A DNA stretch of 64,000 nt from Chlorocebus sabaeus (taxonomy: Eukaryota > Chordata > Mammalia > Primates > Cercopithecidae): contig NC_132927.1 of the NCBI RefSeq assembly GCF_047675955.1, forward strand, positions 62,415,702-62,479,701. Reading direction: 5' to 3'. Shown here one piece after another: positions 24,801 through 38,025 of the stretch. The notes under the pieces were generated by a model. That model ran no database searches. It had not been told where the DNA came from and saw nothing but the letters and a program-made list of their open reading frames with translations. Positions within the stretch are counted from its first letter, which is position 1, and every line of letters begins with the position of its first letter. Both the position numbers and the translations under genes were made by a program.

Positions 24801-25068
24801 TACTACAGGACATTGGTCTAGACAAAGATTTTATGGCTAACACATCAAAAGCATAGGAAGCAAAACAAAAAAATAGACAAAAGAGAATATATTAAACTAA
24901 AAATCTTCTGTAAAGCAAAGGAAACAACCAATAGAGTGAAGAGACAGTCTATAGAATGGGAGAAAATATTTGCAGTCTATTTATCTGACAATGGACTAAT
25001 ATTCAGAATATACAAATGACTCAAGTGACACAATAGCAAAAAGAAAACCCAAATTTTTCCATTAAAAT
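21820..25068 (+). mobile_element. L1MA-like element: endonuclease and RT of ORF2, left part
   Basis: A long plus-strand L1 with landmarks in order: 'cttacctatcaataacaact' (before ORF2), 'agactgaaagtaaaaggatg', 'gacctaacagacatttacag', 'ccacaaaacaagtcttaaca' (endonuclease), 'ggatttatcccagggatgca', then the RT. The catalytic FADD motif is read as FVEE in the frame at 23836-24165, so RT is inactive. Numerous stops break ORF2 into fragments of about 60-110 codons. ORF1 is absent. An Alu interrupts the element at 25079. Confidence 0.87.
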
Positions 25069-25078
25069 GTAGGCAAAG

Positions 25079-25341
25079 TGGGCGGATCATGAGGTCAGGA
25101 GTTCGAGACCAGCCTAACCAACATGGTGAAACTCTGTCTCTACTAAAAATACAAAAATTAGCTGCGCGTGGTGACGCGTGCCTGCAATCCCAGTAACTGA
25201 GGAGGATGAGGCAGGAGAATGTTGGAACCCGGGAGGCGGAGGTTGCAGCAAGCTGAGATCGTGCCTTTGCACTCCAGGCTGGAAGACAGAGTGAGAGTCC
25301 ATCTCAAAACAACAACAACAAAACAAAACAAAACAAAAAAA
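25079..25341 (+). mobile_element. 5'-truncated AluS in L1MA
   Basis: The Alu starts at 'tgggcggatcatgaggtcag' (the first ~50 bp are missing) and ends in a CAACAA/CAAAA tail. It is flanked by the 10-bp repeat gtaggcaaag (25069-25078 and 25342-25351), which is also the L1 sequence at that point. The open frames on both strands across 25114-25455 are Alu plus L1 shadows. Confidence 0.92.
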
Positions 25342-26275
25342 GTAGGCAAAGAATCTGAAAATACATTTCTCAAAAGAAGACATAGAAATGACAAACAGAT
25401 ATATGAAAAAATGTTCAACATCACTACTTATCATGGTTATGCAAATTAAAATCACAATGAGACATTTTGCCCAGTTAGAGTGATTATCAACAAAAAGGCA
25501 AAAATATCAAATGCTGCCAAGGATGCAAAGAAAAGTGAACTCTTAGACACTGTTGGTGGGAATGTAACTTAGTACAACCATTATGGAAAACGGTAGGGAG
25601 GTTTCTCAAAATATTATAAATAGGACTACCATAAGATTCAGCAATTCCACTACTCTGTATTTACCAAAAAGAAGAAAAACAGTATATGCAAAAAAAGTAT
25701 GTGTACTCCACCCATGTTTATTACAGCACTCTACAATAGCCAATATATGGAATCAACATGGGTGTCCATCGACAGATGAACGGATAGAAATTGTAGTATA
25801 TCTCCACCATGGAATACTATTCAGCCTTAAAAATAATCCTGTCATTTGCAGCAACATAATGGAACTAGGGTTTGTGATGTTAAATGAAATAAACCAGGCA
25901 CAGAAAGCACCCATTGTCACTCATAAAATAGTTGATCTAACAGAGGTAGAGTGTAGAATAGTGATGACCAGAGGCTGTTAGGGAAGAGCAGCAATGAAGA
26001 GAGGTTGGTTGATGTATACAAGCATACAGTTAGAAGAAACTAATTCTAGTTTTCAATAGCACAGTAGGGTGATGACAGTTAACAATGATTTGCTGTATAT
26101 TCTAAAATAACTAGAAGAAAAGATCTGAAATGCTTCAAACACAAAGAAATGATAAATATGTTAGGTGATGGCTGTCCTAATTATGCTGATTTGATCATTA
26201 TACATTGTATTTGTATATCAAAATACCACATGTAACCCATAAATATGTAAAATTATTGTGTATTCATAAAAATAA
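25342..26275 (+). mobile_element. L1MA-like element, right part with 3' end
   Basis: Continues with 'catttctcaaaagaagacat', 'tggaatactattcagcctta', 'acagtagggtgatgacagtt', 'atgtaacccataaatatgta' and a 3' A-rich end 'aaaaataaataaat', the L1MA 3' terminus. The 132-codon frame at 25583-25981 is the longest uninterrupted piece but is only the degenerate tail of ORF2 and the 3' UTR. Confidence 0.87.
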
Positions 26276-26559
26276 ATAAATAGGGATGGGGATAGGAGGA
26301 CAGAAGTAGGTAGATAAGTGATGGGACTGAGGAAATTAAATAAAAAATACAATTTCTATACCTGGGTCAAGTTACTTGAACAAGGCAGTTATGTGGGATG
26401 ATGAGGGCATCTATAAATGGGATTATTTTAATGCATGCAGAGTGCAAAATCAAAGGCAACTAGGAAAAATATAAACTGCTCACATAGTATCCCCAGGTAA
26501 AGTAGATGGAATATACAACTCCCATCTCAACAGGTGTGTCAAGCCACATATGCTTGAAG
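26276..26559. other. Unassigned sequence
   Basis: Nothing recognised. Confidence 0.45.
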
Positions 26560-26720
26560 CTCAAAGCACAGCACACATTTGATGACATATTGAAAAGACA
26601 AAGAGCGTTGAAACCTTGATTTACAATCCCTGTTATGGCAGACATATTTGTGCATTTGAGCAAGTCACTTTCCTCTCTGAGTTTCTGATTTCTCTGAAAA
26701 ATGAGAAATTTAAATCAGTT
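26560..26720 (+). repeat. MIR fragment
   Basis: 'gagcaagtcactttcctctc' followed by 'ctgagtttctgatttctctg' corresponds to the central MIR landmarks. Confidence 0.55.
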
Positions 26721-28189
26721 TTCAAGCTCATTCTATACTTTAACGCTTCTTTTATGTCATCTTTACATTGATGCCACTAAATTTATCTTCATTTTATTTG
26801 AATTCCCCTTTATTTTTATATATTTTTCTCTTACTTTTGAAAAGGGCAGTATGTTGAGAGTTTTAAGATCTTTGTTGCCTTCCTTTAATTAGGTTAATTT
26901 TGAATTCAATATAAATAGTCATCAATGGCCTTTGAGATTTTGAGTACATGTTGAGGCTACATTGATGACCAGGTTCCTGTTGTCAGGAACCACTTTCCGG
27001 TGAAGGAGACAAATACAGCTCAAATTTTAAGTTGCACACATTTTGTAATTCTTTTATAAAATTTAATTGACTAACTCTTTTTTAGAAATTGGAAATATTA
27101 AAGAATATTATAAAGAGAGATTAAGTAAATCTTGCAGATTATTAGAAAAATTATTGCTAATTTTTGAATATTTGAACACAAAATGATCACCAAACCTATA
27201 TTGCCAACATATCCTCTTAATGGATACGATAAAATGGCAGGGGTCAGGTAAGGAAGAGAAAATCTCCCAGCATGATACAAGAATAGGCAATGTCCTTCGC
27301 CCAGTCATGGCCATGTCTCTGAATCCTGCTGATCATCTCTCCCACTGGAGGCAGTTTAACTGAAAGAGCAAATAGGCTCAGCATATGGTTAGCCTAATTA
27401 TCATTGAAAACAGTACAACTCATTAACATTTTGATAATATGTGTTTTAATGAAACCTGCAAAGGTAAGAGGAATATGCACATGCGGTCATATAAATGAAA
27501 AATACAAAAATCAATAGAGTTGTTGTATTTTCTTATGGTCAGGGCTGCCTTGCAGCCAGGGTAGCTGAGATAACGTCCATCTTCAGAACCAGGGGTCCTT
27601 TTCTTTGTTATTTCATTCATGGAAATAGTCCCTGTTATCATTAATGTATTCATCCCCCACCCTGTTCTTTCTTTTGGTGTGTCTAAATCTATCTCATATT
27701 TAAACCAGCTAAAATTCTCCATCATCTGTGAAGACTGCCCATATGGGCTTCCTTTGAATTAGTATCTTGTCTCTCTAATTCTTTCAGTGGTAATTGTTGT
27801 CTTATGATAACATAGCCTACCCTCTTAGTATTTATGGTATGCGCTCTTGCTTACTTCTTGTTTCACGAGGGTATGTTTTATTTCCGTAAATAGATTTTAA
27901 AGTTATGACATGTTAATTAGACTGATGAAAATTATTGGTTGGCTGGGATGCTGTTTAAATATTTAGCCTTATTTAAATTATTATTTGTTAAATTCAGTAT
28001 TATACAAAGTGGAGTTGTGGAGTTAGAAGATATCATTGTACTGTGCATTTTATATCACTGCTCAGGTGAATAATGTGAATGACAAGTTAGGATCTTCTAA
28101 TATTTGCATTTAAAAAATATTTCTAGTTCTTCAATGTTTTCTTCTGAAATATGATAATTAAGAGAATATGATAATTAAGAGATCAATTA
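26721..28189. other. Unassigned sequence
   Basis: No repeat or gene recognised. The antisense 100-codon frame at 27423-27725 has no visible domain. At 28148-28181 a short unit around 'atatgataattaagaga' is tandemly duplicated. Confidence 0.45.
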
Positions 28190-28420
28190 GTGGAATTAGG
28201 ACTGCTGGTGTTCAAAGTTTTTTTCTTGTACCTGTGTGACCAAAAGCAAATTTCTTAACTTCTCTGTGCTTCTGTCCTAGTCTTTGATTTTAAAATGGGG
28301 AGAATAATACTACTTTCCTCATTAAGTTTTTGTAAGGACTAAATATATTGATACAAATAAAGCACTTAGAACAGTTCCCAGAAAAAGGTTAAATTGCCAA
28401 TGAATGTTAGCTATAATTAC
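28190..28420 (+). repeat. MIR, nearly full length
   Basis: 'tgtgtgaccaaaagcaaatt', 'cttaacttctctgtgcttct', 'aaaatggggagaataatact' and 'aaagcacttagaacagttcc' form a clear MIR in order. Confidence 0.82.
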
Positions 28421-29377
28421 AATTTTGGGATTTGGAATAGAAAGTTGTTTTCATGGTTTGCTAGAGCATGAGCATACTGAATACAAAAACTCCAACTTCA
28501 GTTTATGAATATTTGAAATGAACACTACGGCAACTTGCAAACGTGTTCTATGATGTTGTCCACCCGAGTCCTTCCTCTGACAGCAAGTTGGTGAGTGCTC
28601 TGGATGGAGCCAAATTGGATGCCGGCTGCCCCCAATCCTTTGCCTTCAGTTACTGGCTCTCTTCTCACACAAGTTGTATGGGGTGTTCACACACTCAGTT
28701 TCTAGCATGGTGTCTCCTTATAAGAACATTCGCTGCCCAACCTGCCAATGTTTCTAAAAGCCCTTTTCACGATCTTTGTTTCCTGTATGATTTTATTAGA
28801 CACATTTCATTCCATTCTCTGGAAAAAGCTTATTTATTTTTCTTTTACGATGGCGTTTTCCTGTCCTGCTGAGTGCTCTCACTCCTTCCCCTATGGCATA
28901 ATTTCCTGTGCCTGACTTCAAACAGTACCTGTGACACATGTACCCTGTGTACGTTCTGTGGAAGCTCGTCATGGAATTTGCTTTATGTCACCGGTTAAAT
29001 CATTTTATCATTCCGCAAATACTTGCTGAGTAACACCATGCGCCAGGTCCTCTGCTTGGAGGTTTTGATAGCAAGGTGAGCAAGAACCAGTCCTCATTTT
29101 TTTGGGTTTTGAGCCGAGAAGAATGGGACAAATATTAAATAAAGAAATACATACATATATACATAATTTAAAATTATGATAACTTATTTAAAGGAAAAAC
29201 ACAGGACCATAGACGCTGTAATTGAGAAACCTGATTCAAATGCAGTTTAGCTGGACCAAGGGAGAATGTTATGCGAAATGCTTTGGTTTGAGGTGTCTCT
29301 GAGTCAACAAAGTTGTGATAACATGGAGGCAGCTTTTTGAAGCTTAAGAAAAGTACACATGGTTTTTTTTTGTATGC
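28421..29377. other. Unassigned sequence with a 109-codon open frame
   Basis: The segment 28540-29000 is less AT-rich than its surroundings and carries a plus-strand frame at 28543-28872 (109 codons, Cys- and Phe-rich, no domain recognised). It is outside any repeat I can name. Chance is the likeliest explanation; an old pseudogene or an unrecognised repeat is possible. About 29000-29130 ('cgcaaatacttgctgagtaa') looks like an ancient dispersed repeat. Confidence 0.35.
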
Positions 29378-29480
29378 ATATATATGTGTGTGTGTGTATA
29401 TATATACACACACACACATATATATACACACAAAAAATATATTGTGTGTTTGTGTGTGTGTGTGTGTGTATATATATAAT
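29378..29480. repeat. TG/TA/CA microsatellite with a 48-bp perfect palindrome
   Basis: Positions 29378-29425 are a perfect inverted repeat with 24-bp arms and no spacer (TA, then TG units, central TATATATA, then CA units, then TA). More TG and TA units follow to 29480. The whole palindrome is alternating purine-pyrimidine. Confidence 0.93.
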
Positions 29481-29489
29481 ACTACCACA

Positions 29490-30518
29490 TAAATGAAAGA
29501 GATGATGCTGAGACAGAGTGTAGAGGGAAGAGAGGGGCCCAGAACCTACCCCTGGGGTAATTCTGACTTTAAAAGTTTAGAAAGATAAAGAGCCATTATA
29601 GGAGACAGATAAAAAGTAAACATGTGCATATCCAAGGAGTATCATGTTTAACAAGTCACAAGAGATATTCTCTCAAAAAGGAGCTAATCATCAATTATCT
29701 TATCTGCTACTGAGAAAACTCGTTGGCAGGAAGAGAATGGAGAGGTACAGTAACTGACGGATCACCAGTGACCTTTGCAGTAACAGCTTCAATGACGGAG
29801 TGCAGCTGAATGGCCAAGAGAGAGGTGGAGGGAGAAGTGAAAAAATATCTTCAGAAAAGTGACGTATAATGATAGTTACTGCCTTCATATTTTCTCTTAT
29901 TTCTTAGAAACTCAATCCACCATATTGGGCAAACCCCATGGTTACCTGAAATACTGATTTCCTTCTCCATCTTCTTTTTCAGTTGAGTATATGGCTTTGA
30001 AATCAACAATTGGCCATTGAGTTATAAGAAGAAATGTTGGGCGAGGACATCCAAAAAGTCTCCTGAAAGAACACTGCCAAACACCGATTGTGGTCCTCTT
30101 CCTTTGTGCTGCCTTCCATCCTGTTATCTGGAATGAAATGCAATGACAGAATACGGAGCTGCTGTTCTTGGCCAAGATGATGAGAACCACATCCTGTCAT
30201 TGTGACTGCAGTGAATTGGAAGGACACAGTTCCCTAACAATTTTACAGAGATGCAATACCAGCTCTGGATTGTCAGCATTCCAATTTCACTTCAAAAGAG
30301 AGAAGTACATTTCTATCTGCTAAATCACTCATATTTTGAATTTTCTGTCCTATAAATCTGAATATTATCCTAATTGAGAAAAAAGTCTAGCCGTAAAAAG
30401 GAGCAAATGATTTTTGCAATAAAATTTTAAAATATGTTCAAATGCAGAGAATGCACAAAGAGTTAAAAGGTAAAAGAGGTTAACTTAAAAAGTATACTTC
30501 TTAAAAAAATGTAGATTG
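29490..30518. other. Unassigned; probable ancient repeat at 29560-30215
   Basis: 'aaacatgtgcatatccaagg' and 'gatcaccagtgacctttgca' (29600-29780), then antisense motifs 'tttggatgtcctcgcccaac' and 'cagataacaggatggaaggc' near 30030-30130, look like very old dispersed repeats that I have met before but cannot name. The antisense 82- and 74-codon frames at 29942-30227 overlap these and are not taken as genes. Confidence 0.4.
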
Positions 30519-30670
30519 TGGCCAGCTATGGCAAATTACAGCTCACACCTGTAATCCCCACATTTTGGGAAGCCGAGATGAGAGGATTGCTTGAGTTCAG
30601 GGGTTCAAAACCAGCCTGGGTAGCATAGTGAAACCTTGTCTCTAACTAGAATTAATAACAACAAAAAAAT
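30519..30670 (+). mobile_element. AluJ, left half of a split copy
   Basis: Left monomer of an old Alu: 'cagctcacacctgtaatccc', 'gaggattgcttgagttcagg', 'accagcctgggtagcatagt', ending in the A-rich linker 'aacaacaaaaaaat'. The gattgcttgag and gcatagtgaaac variants point to AluJ. The right monomer is found at 31221, past two younger insertions. Confidence 0.82.
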
Positions 30671-30899
30671 CACTCATAGGTGGGAATTGAACAATAAGAA
30701 CACATGGACACAGTGTGGGGAACATCACACATCGGGGCCTGTCATGGGGTGTGGGGAGGAGGGAGGGACAGCGTTAGGAGATATACCTAATGTAAATGGC
30801 AAGTTAACGGGTGCAGCACACCAACATGGTACATGTATACATATGTAACAAACCTGCACATTGTGCACATGTACCCTAGAACTTAAAGAAAAAAAAAAA
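30671..30899 (+). mobile_element. L1PA 3' end, severely 5'-truncated
   Basis: Primate L1 3' UTR: 'cactcataggtgggaattga', 'gggcctgtcatggggtgtgg', 'gttaacgggtgcagcacacc', 'tgcacattgtgcacatgtac', then a poly(A) tail. It is only ~220 bp long. It sits in the A-rich linker of an AluJ, and the A(7)T sequence occurs on both sides. Confidence 0.9.
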
Positions 30900-32931
<2,032 letters not shown>

Positions 32932-33292
32932 TGATATGGTTTGGCTGTGTCTCCACCCAAATCATCTTGAATTGTAGTTTCTGTAATCCCCACATGTTGT
33001 GGGAGGGACCTGGTGGGAGATAATTGAATCAAGGGAGTGGTTACCCCCATGCTGTTCTCATGATAGTGAGTGAGTTCTCAGACGATCTAATGGTTTTATA
33101 AGGGTCTTTCCCCGTTTCTCTCTCCTAACGCTATGTGAAGAAGAATGAGTTTACTTTCCCTTCTACCATGATTGTAAGTTTCCTGAGACATCCACAGTCG
33201 TGAGGAACTGTGAGTCAATTAAACCTCTTTTCTTTATAAAATTACCCCATCTCAGATATTTCTTCATAGGAGCATGAGAATGGACTAATACA
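32932..33292 (+). mobile_element. Solo MSTA-like MaLR LTR
   Basis: Starts 'tgatatggtttggctgtgtc', ends 'tggactaataca', with 'gggagggacctggtgggaga', 'gtgagtgagttctcagacga' and 'atgattgtaagtttcctgag' between. A perfect 5-bp TSD tagac flanks it (32927-32931 and 33293-33297). No internal region is present, so it is a solo LTR. Confidence 0.93.
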
Positions 33293-34469
33293 TAGACAGA
33301 TGATAGACAGATGGATGGATAGATAGATAGACAGATAGACAGATACTGACCAACATGATATGTCTTGTTTGGCTAAAATCCCATTTTTTTTTTCTGAAGG
33401 AGTGCATTTTTTTCCCACAAGTGAGAAGCTATGTCATTCATTTCTGGAAAATCATTAAACCAGTGTCTATTTATGATAATATCTCTATATCATTGCTTTC
33501 ACTATCCTTTTGACCTATTAGACTTCATATCTGAACTATCCTTTCAATCTTTTCACATATATTGAATGTTTTCTTTATGCAAAGCACTGCCTTAGGTCCT
33601 AGGGACTGCGTAAAATTGGACAGCAACACTAAATAACGTGACAGCCATGCCAATTGACAATAACTTCTCCAAAATTTTAAGAAAAGAGTATATTTCTTTG
33701 AATCAAAATACTTGGGCAAGTATTTTCTTTAACTCATTAATCAATTAATATCGATGATTTATTATAACCCAAGCACTACACTAAATCTTGAGGTAGCAAA
33801 GCAAGATATAAATATACAGAAATAGGGGAGACTTTTCAGTTGTCTTTTATTGTAGATATCTTGCATATTAATAGATATCATGCACACATTAATGTAGGTG
33901 TGATAGTCAATAAAGTTGAAACTGATTCCAGAACCAAAGCTTTAATTTAAACCTAAAGATATAACACAATACTTGGATCTTTGGAAAAAAACATTGTGCC
34001 TCTGTAAAGTAAATAGCCATTGCCTGATAGTTAATAAAAACTACTCTTTCTGTCCTTTTTCCATAGTAAATAGAAAGGGTTCATATGTATTTAACACTCT
34101 AAAAATAGTGTTTTCCAAAACTTCACTCTGAAAGATTATAAGCCATCACATGTTCTGCTAATATTTCGTTACTGTGCTATTTTATTTACATTTATTATGT
34201 GATAAAAATTGAATGCACTTTAGAGTGTTCCCTGAAATCCAGACATACTCCTTTGTCCCTCTGTCAGGAAAATCTCCCTCAAAGTTGTGAGGAACCTAAA
34301 GTGGTCAGGCGACAGACTAAACTTTCAGTTGATGAGAACCATTATTTATTTGTGGAAATATTCCACCTTTGTGCAGTAAGATGTCTAAAATAACAGGATC
34401 CTAAGCCAAACTTGCAAAGACAGGAAAGAAAACTTTTAGTTTCTGAGCCGTATTCTGATAATGGTTCAC
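33293..34469. other. Unassigned sequence with a short GATA repeat
   Basis: GATA/GACA units at 33298-33345 start at the end of the LTR. The remainder is unique-looking AT-rich DNA without a recognised gene. Confidence 0.5.
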
Positions 34470-34616
34470 TCAGACAATCAAGGGTAATCTCCCTATTCTG
34501 AGATTGTTAATTTAATCACATCTGCAAATTATCTTTTGCCATATAAAGTAATATTTACAAGTTCTGAGGGTAAGGAGGAAGGCATATTTGGGAGCCATTA
34601 TTCTGCCTACCATAAG
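34470..34616 (-). repeat. MLT1-type LTR fragment
   Basis: 'agggtaatctccctattctg', 'tttaatcacatctgcaaatt' and 'ccattattctgcctaccata' match the 5'-end part, in antisense, of the same LTR group as 19001-19500. The rest of the LTR is missing. Confidence 0.65.
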
Positions 34617-35599
34617 TTAGTACTAAGTGACAACAATAGAAAGATCAACATTGATGAGAAGAAATATATGCCAAGTAACCCAGGGGTCATCTCTGTTTTT
34701 CCTATCAGTGTAACTTTCATGAGCCCATTGCACAAGCATGGAATGGGGGATGGCAGCAGGGAAAGAATTTTACACATTCAGAATCAGTTTTTCTGACCAC
34801 CAGTTCTACACTGGATATCTTTTGTAATGGCCTTTGTGAGAAATTGAAATAGAACACAAAGATCCTCACACCCAGTGCCCATTGTAGAGAGCCCATTGAT
34901 ACCCACCTTCTCCCAGAGCTTATTGTTATTAGTATTCCATATTGTTCTTATCTTTTCCTTGACCATTCCAACCAATATTCATCATTGCTCTGATCTCATT
35001 TTTTCTTCTTCGAAAGAGAGGAGATAACTAAATGTACTATTTAATGTTCTTCCACTGGTTTCTCTTCTGCAGTGTAGGGTTGTAAAATTGAAGTAAACTG
35101 CTTTTGGGTGATGTGAGAAGTTTATCTGTATTTTTACTCATTTTTTAACTTTATTAGTGAATTTATTGAAAGAAAATTCCCAAGGTCACATTAGGTATGG
35201 ATTGAAGAAAAGATGGCGATTTTGGTGGTTTAGAAATCATAGAAATCTAAGGCATGCAACTTACTTCTATCTACCTAGTGAAACCCAACACCATACGTAT
35301 GATTTCTACTTTAGCAATGAAATTCTGTTGCTATGGCCAAGTCTATAGTTTTGTAGATTAGATCAGATAACCCTCTATTCATGATGGACAGCTCATTTGC
35401 CATAAGCTTGGTATCTCTGAGACAAAGATTAAACTTAACCAGGACCTGGCAGTATGCCAGATGCTATGTAACAAAAGTTTTGCAGTAAAATTGTGTTCAG
35501 AAGAGGGAGTGTGCCCTGTGATCCCACTATTGTGGCTTGACAGAAGGATCCATATCTGCTTGGACCACTTTGACCACCATTGAATCTCCTGTTTGTAAG
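34617..35599. other. Unassigned sequence
   Basis: Nothing recognised. The frames on either strand are short and without domains. Confidence 0.45.
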
Positions 35600-35975
35600 A
35601 CCTGTATAAGACTGCTTTGGGCTGATGTAACAGAATATTTGAGACTGGAACATAAGTTTATTCAGCTTACAATTCTGGAGGCTGAAAAGTGCAAAGTTGA
35701 GGGGCCCATCTCTGGCAAGGGCTTGCTTACTGTCTCATCTCATGGGAGAAAGCAGAAGGGCAAGAGAATAGGAACATGTGCACACACATGTGAGGGAAAG
35801 AGAGGCAGAACTAGATGCCTTAAGCCCTTTTGCAATCAGCAATAATCCATCGAAGGCAGTTAAACCCACAAGACTTCAACACCTCTCATTAGGCCCCACT
35901 TCTCAGCACCGTTGCATTGGGGATTATGTTTTCAAAGTATGCTTTAGCGTGGGACACATTCAAACCATAGCAAGG
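35600..35975 (-). mobile_element. MLT1-type MaLR LTR, antisense
   Basis: 'tttattcagcttacaattct', 'ggaggctgaaaagtgcaaag', 'gagaaagcagaagggcaaga', 'ttgcattggggattatgttt' and 'gggacacattcaaaccatag' are landmarks of an MLT1-type LTR read in reverse. The 102-codon frame at 35537-35845 lies over it and is not a gene. Confidence 0.75.
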
Positions 35976-37300
35976 TCTAAATGAAAAATCGACGTTCACT
36001 GACTCTGAGCCTACTGCAGAATCTTCTCTTGCTTCTCATAGTATAAGTGATTATTCACCCCACTAAAATATATGTTCCTACATATACTCCAAGAATATCA
36101 AGCATTGTGTCTCTTGCTCAGCAATAAGATTGGAAATGTCAGCATCTATCCCTCATTTTGAAGAAGATACCTTCTCCAAAATGTGTGACGTGCCCCACAT
36201 CATCACATGCCCAGAAACTTCCCCAAATTGGAGGGATTCTTGATTCGTTTTAGCTTCTCACCCAGCACACATGTCACTTTTTGGTTTTTTTTAACCAACC
36301 ACATGGTTATTTAATTTTCTTCAGTTGCAGAGGAAAATACAAAAGAGAGAGACTATGATGCTAAACTGCCAACAGAAAATCTGTGGCTCAAATATAAAGT
36401 ATTTAGAGGCAGGAACATTCTTCTACATCTGTGTTTTTGATGTTTAACTCAGATGAATAAATGAGTAAATAGATGAGTTGTTGTCTAGATCATTTTGTGC
36501 ACAGTGAGACTAAACTTTTATAGTATTCTTGGATAGAAAGGGTGACTTGCTTTTCCAGGTTGCTTCTTTGGAATAGATCTGCTGCTTTGGAGTCAATATT
36601 TTATCTCAGGGCTTAAGAGTGTAACAATTAAATGACTCAAATCTATCACAGCTCAGGACCTATGTGAAAGCCAAGATGATTTTACTGTCACTTTGACATT
36701 TTGTCAGTGCCTGTGAATCTGAGGTACCTAGGTCAGTTGTTGATTTGCAGATTCATTCTCTACATCAAGGGGATTTCACTTTCAATTAAGTTGAAGAGCC
36801 ACTGAATCTGGACTCGATTCCTGTTACCTTATCACGTTTTGAATGACTGAAGTAAACCTTTAGCAAACATTTTCAGCTGCCTGTGAGAGCATTTCTAACT
36901 TTTGTTATGGTGTTAAATTTTCAGAAATGTCTGGAATTTGGGAATCTGCTTAGTTTTTCAGTTAACCAATTTGTTTATTCAAATTATCATTTAATTAATT
37001 ATTTTGCCTCCTACATTACTTCTTTAATACATATCTTAAGAAGTCGCTTGGATTAAAGCAGCATATGTCCTCTGAGATGGTTTTTATGTTCATTCTATTT
37101 ATTTATCCATTAATTCAATAAATATTTCTTGAGAATCTCCTATGTGTCTAGCATTGTTGTAAGAAGTTATGAAGACCATAAACTTTCTTTTGTAGGAGAA
37201 CCTACATTTCAAGAAGAAGAGATAACACACAGATAAATGAATAACTAAAATGTTAAACATAACATAAAATTGTATAATTAAATATCCTATGCATAGATTT
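35976..37300. other. Unassigned sequence
   Basis: Mostly unique AT-rich DNA. Around 37085-37200 ('aataaatatttcttgagaat', then 'ctatgtgtctagcattgttg') looks like an ancient mammalian dispersed repeat. No gene recognised. Confidence 0.45.
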
Positions 37301-37315
37301 AAATTAGGTAATGGA

Positions 37316-37644
<329 letters not shown>

Positions 37645-37656
37645 TTAGGTAATGGA

Positions 37657-37801
37657 TAGAGAGTAGCTTTATATTGACTGTTCAACCAAATCTCTGTAGG
37701 GTAATATATTTTGCCAGGAATTAGAATAAAATAAAGAAAAAAGAAAAAAAAACTATGCAGAGGTGAAGGAACTGCACTATAGATAGAGGAGCCAGCCAGC
37801 A
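37657..37801. other. Short unassigned spacer
   Basis: A short stretch with an A-rich run at 37735-37751. Nothing recognised. It ends with agccagca, the left TSD of the next element. Confidence 0.5.
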
Positions 37802-38017
37802 CAGAGGCTGGCAAACTATTTCAATAAGGAGCTAGATAGGAAATATTTTGTGACGAGACGTTCTCTATCACAACCACTCAATTCTGCTGTTGTAGCACGA
37901 AATTAGCCATCAAACATACAAAAATAAGTGAGTGCTGCTGTGTTCCAACAAAATGTTATTTACAAAAACAGGCAGTGGGCTTGATTTGGCTCTCAAGCTG
38001 TAGTTTACCAATCCCTG
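37802..38017 (-). mobile_element. hAT (Charlie-type) non-autonomous DNA transposon
   Basis: Terminal inverted repeats: 'cagaggctggcaaact' at the left, and at the right 'agtttaccaatccctg', the reverse complement of cagggattggtaaact. The interior has the signature 'atgttatttacaaaaacagg' and 'cagtgggcttgatttggctc' read in reverse. An 8-bp TSD agccagca / agctagca (7 of 8) flanks it (37794-37801 and 38018-38025), the size made by hAT transposases. It encodes no transposase. Confidence 0.85.
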
Positions 38018-38025
38018 AGCTAGCA

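Noticed and set aside
25583..25981. 132-codon open frame on the plus strand
   Set aside because: It lies in the 3' part of the L1MA element and its sequence is degraded ORF2/3' UTR, with known L1 landmarks such as the 'tggaatactattcagcctta' segment.
28543..28872. Plus-strand frame as a real small gene
   Set aside because: No domain, signal or splice context can be seen; kept only as a low-interest finding.
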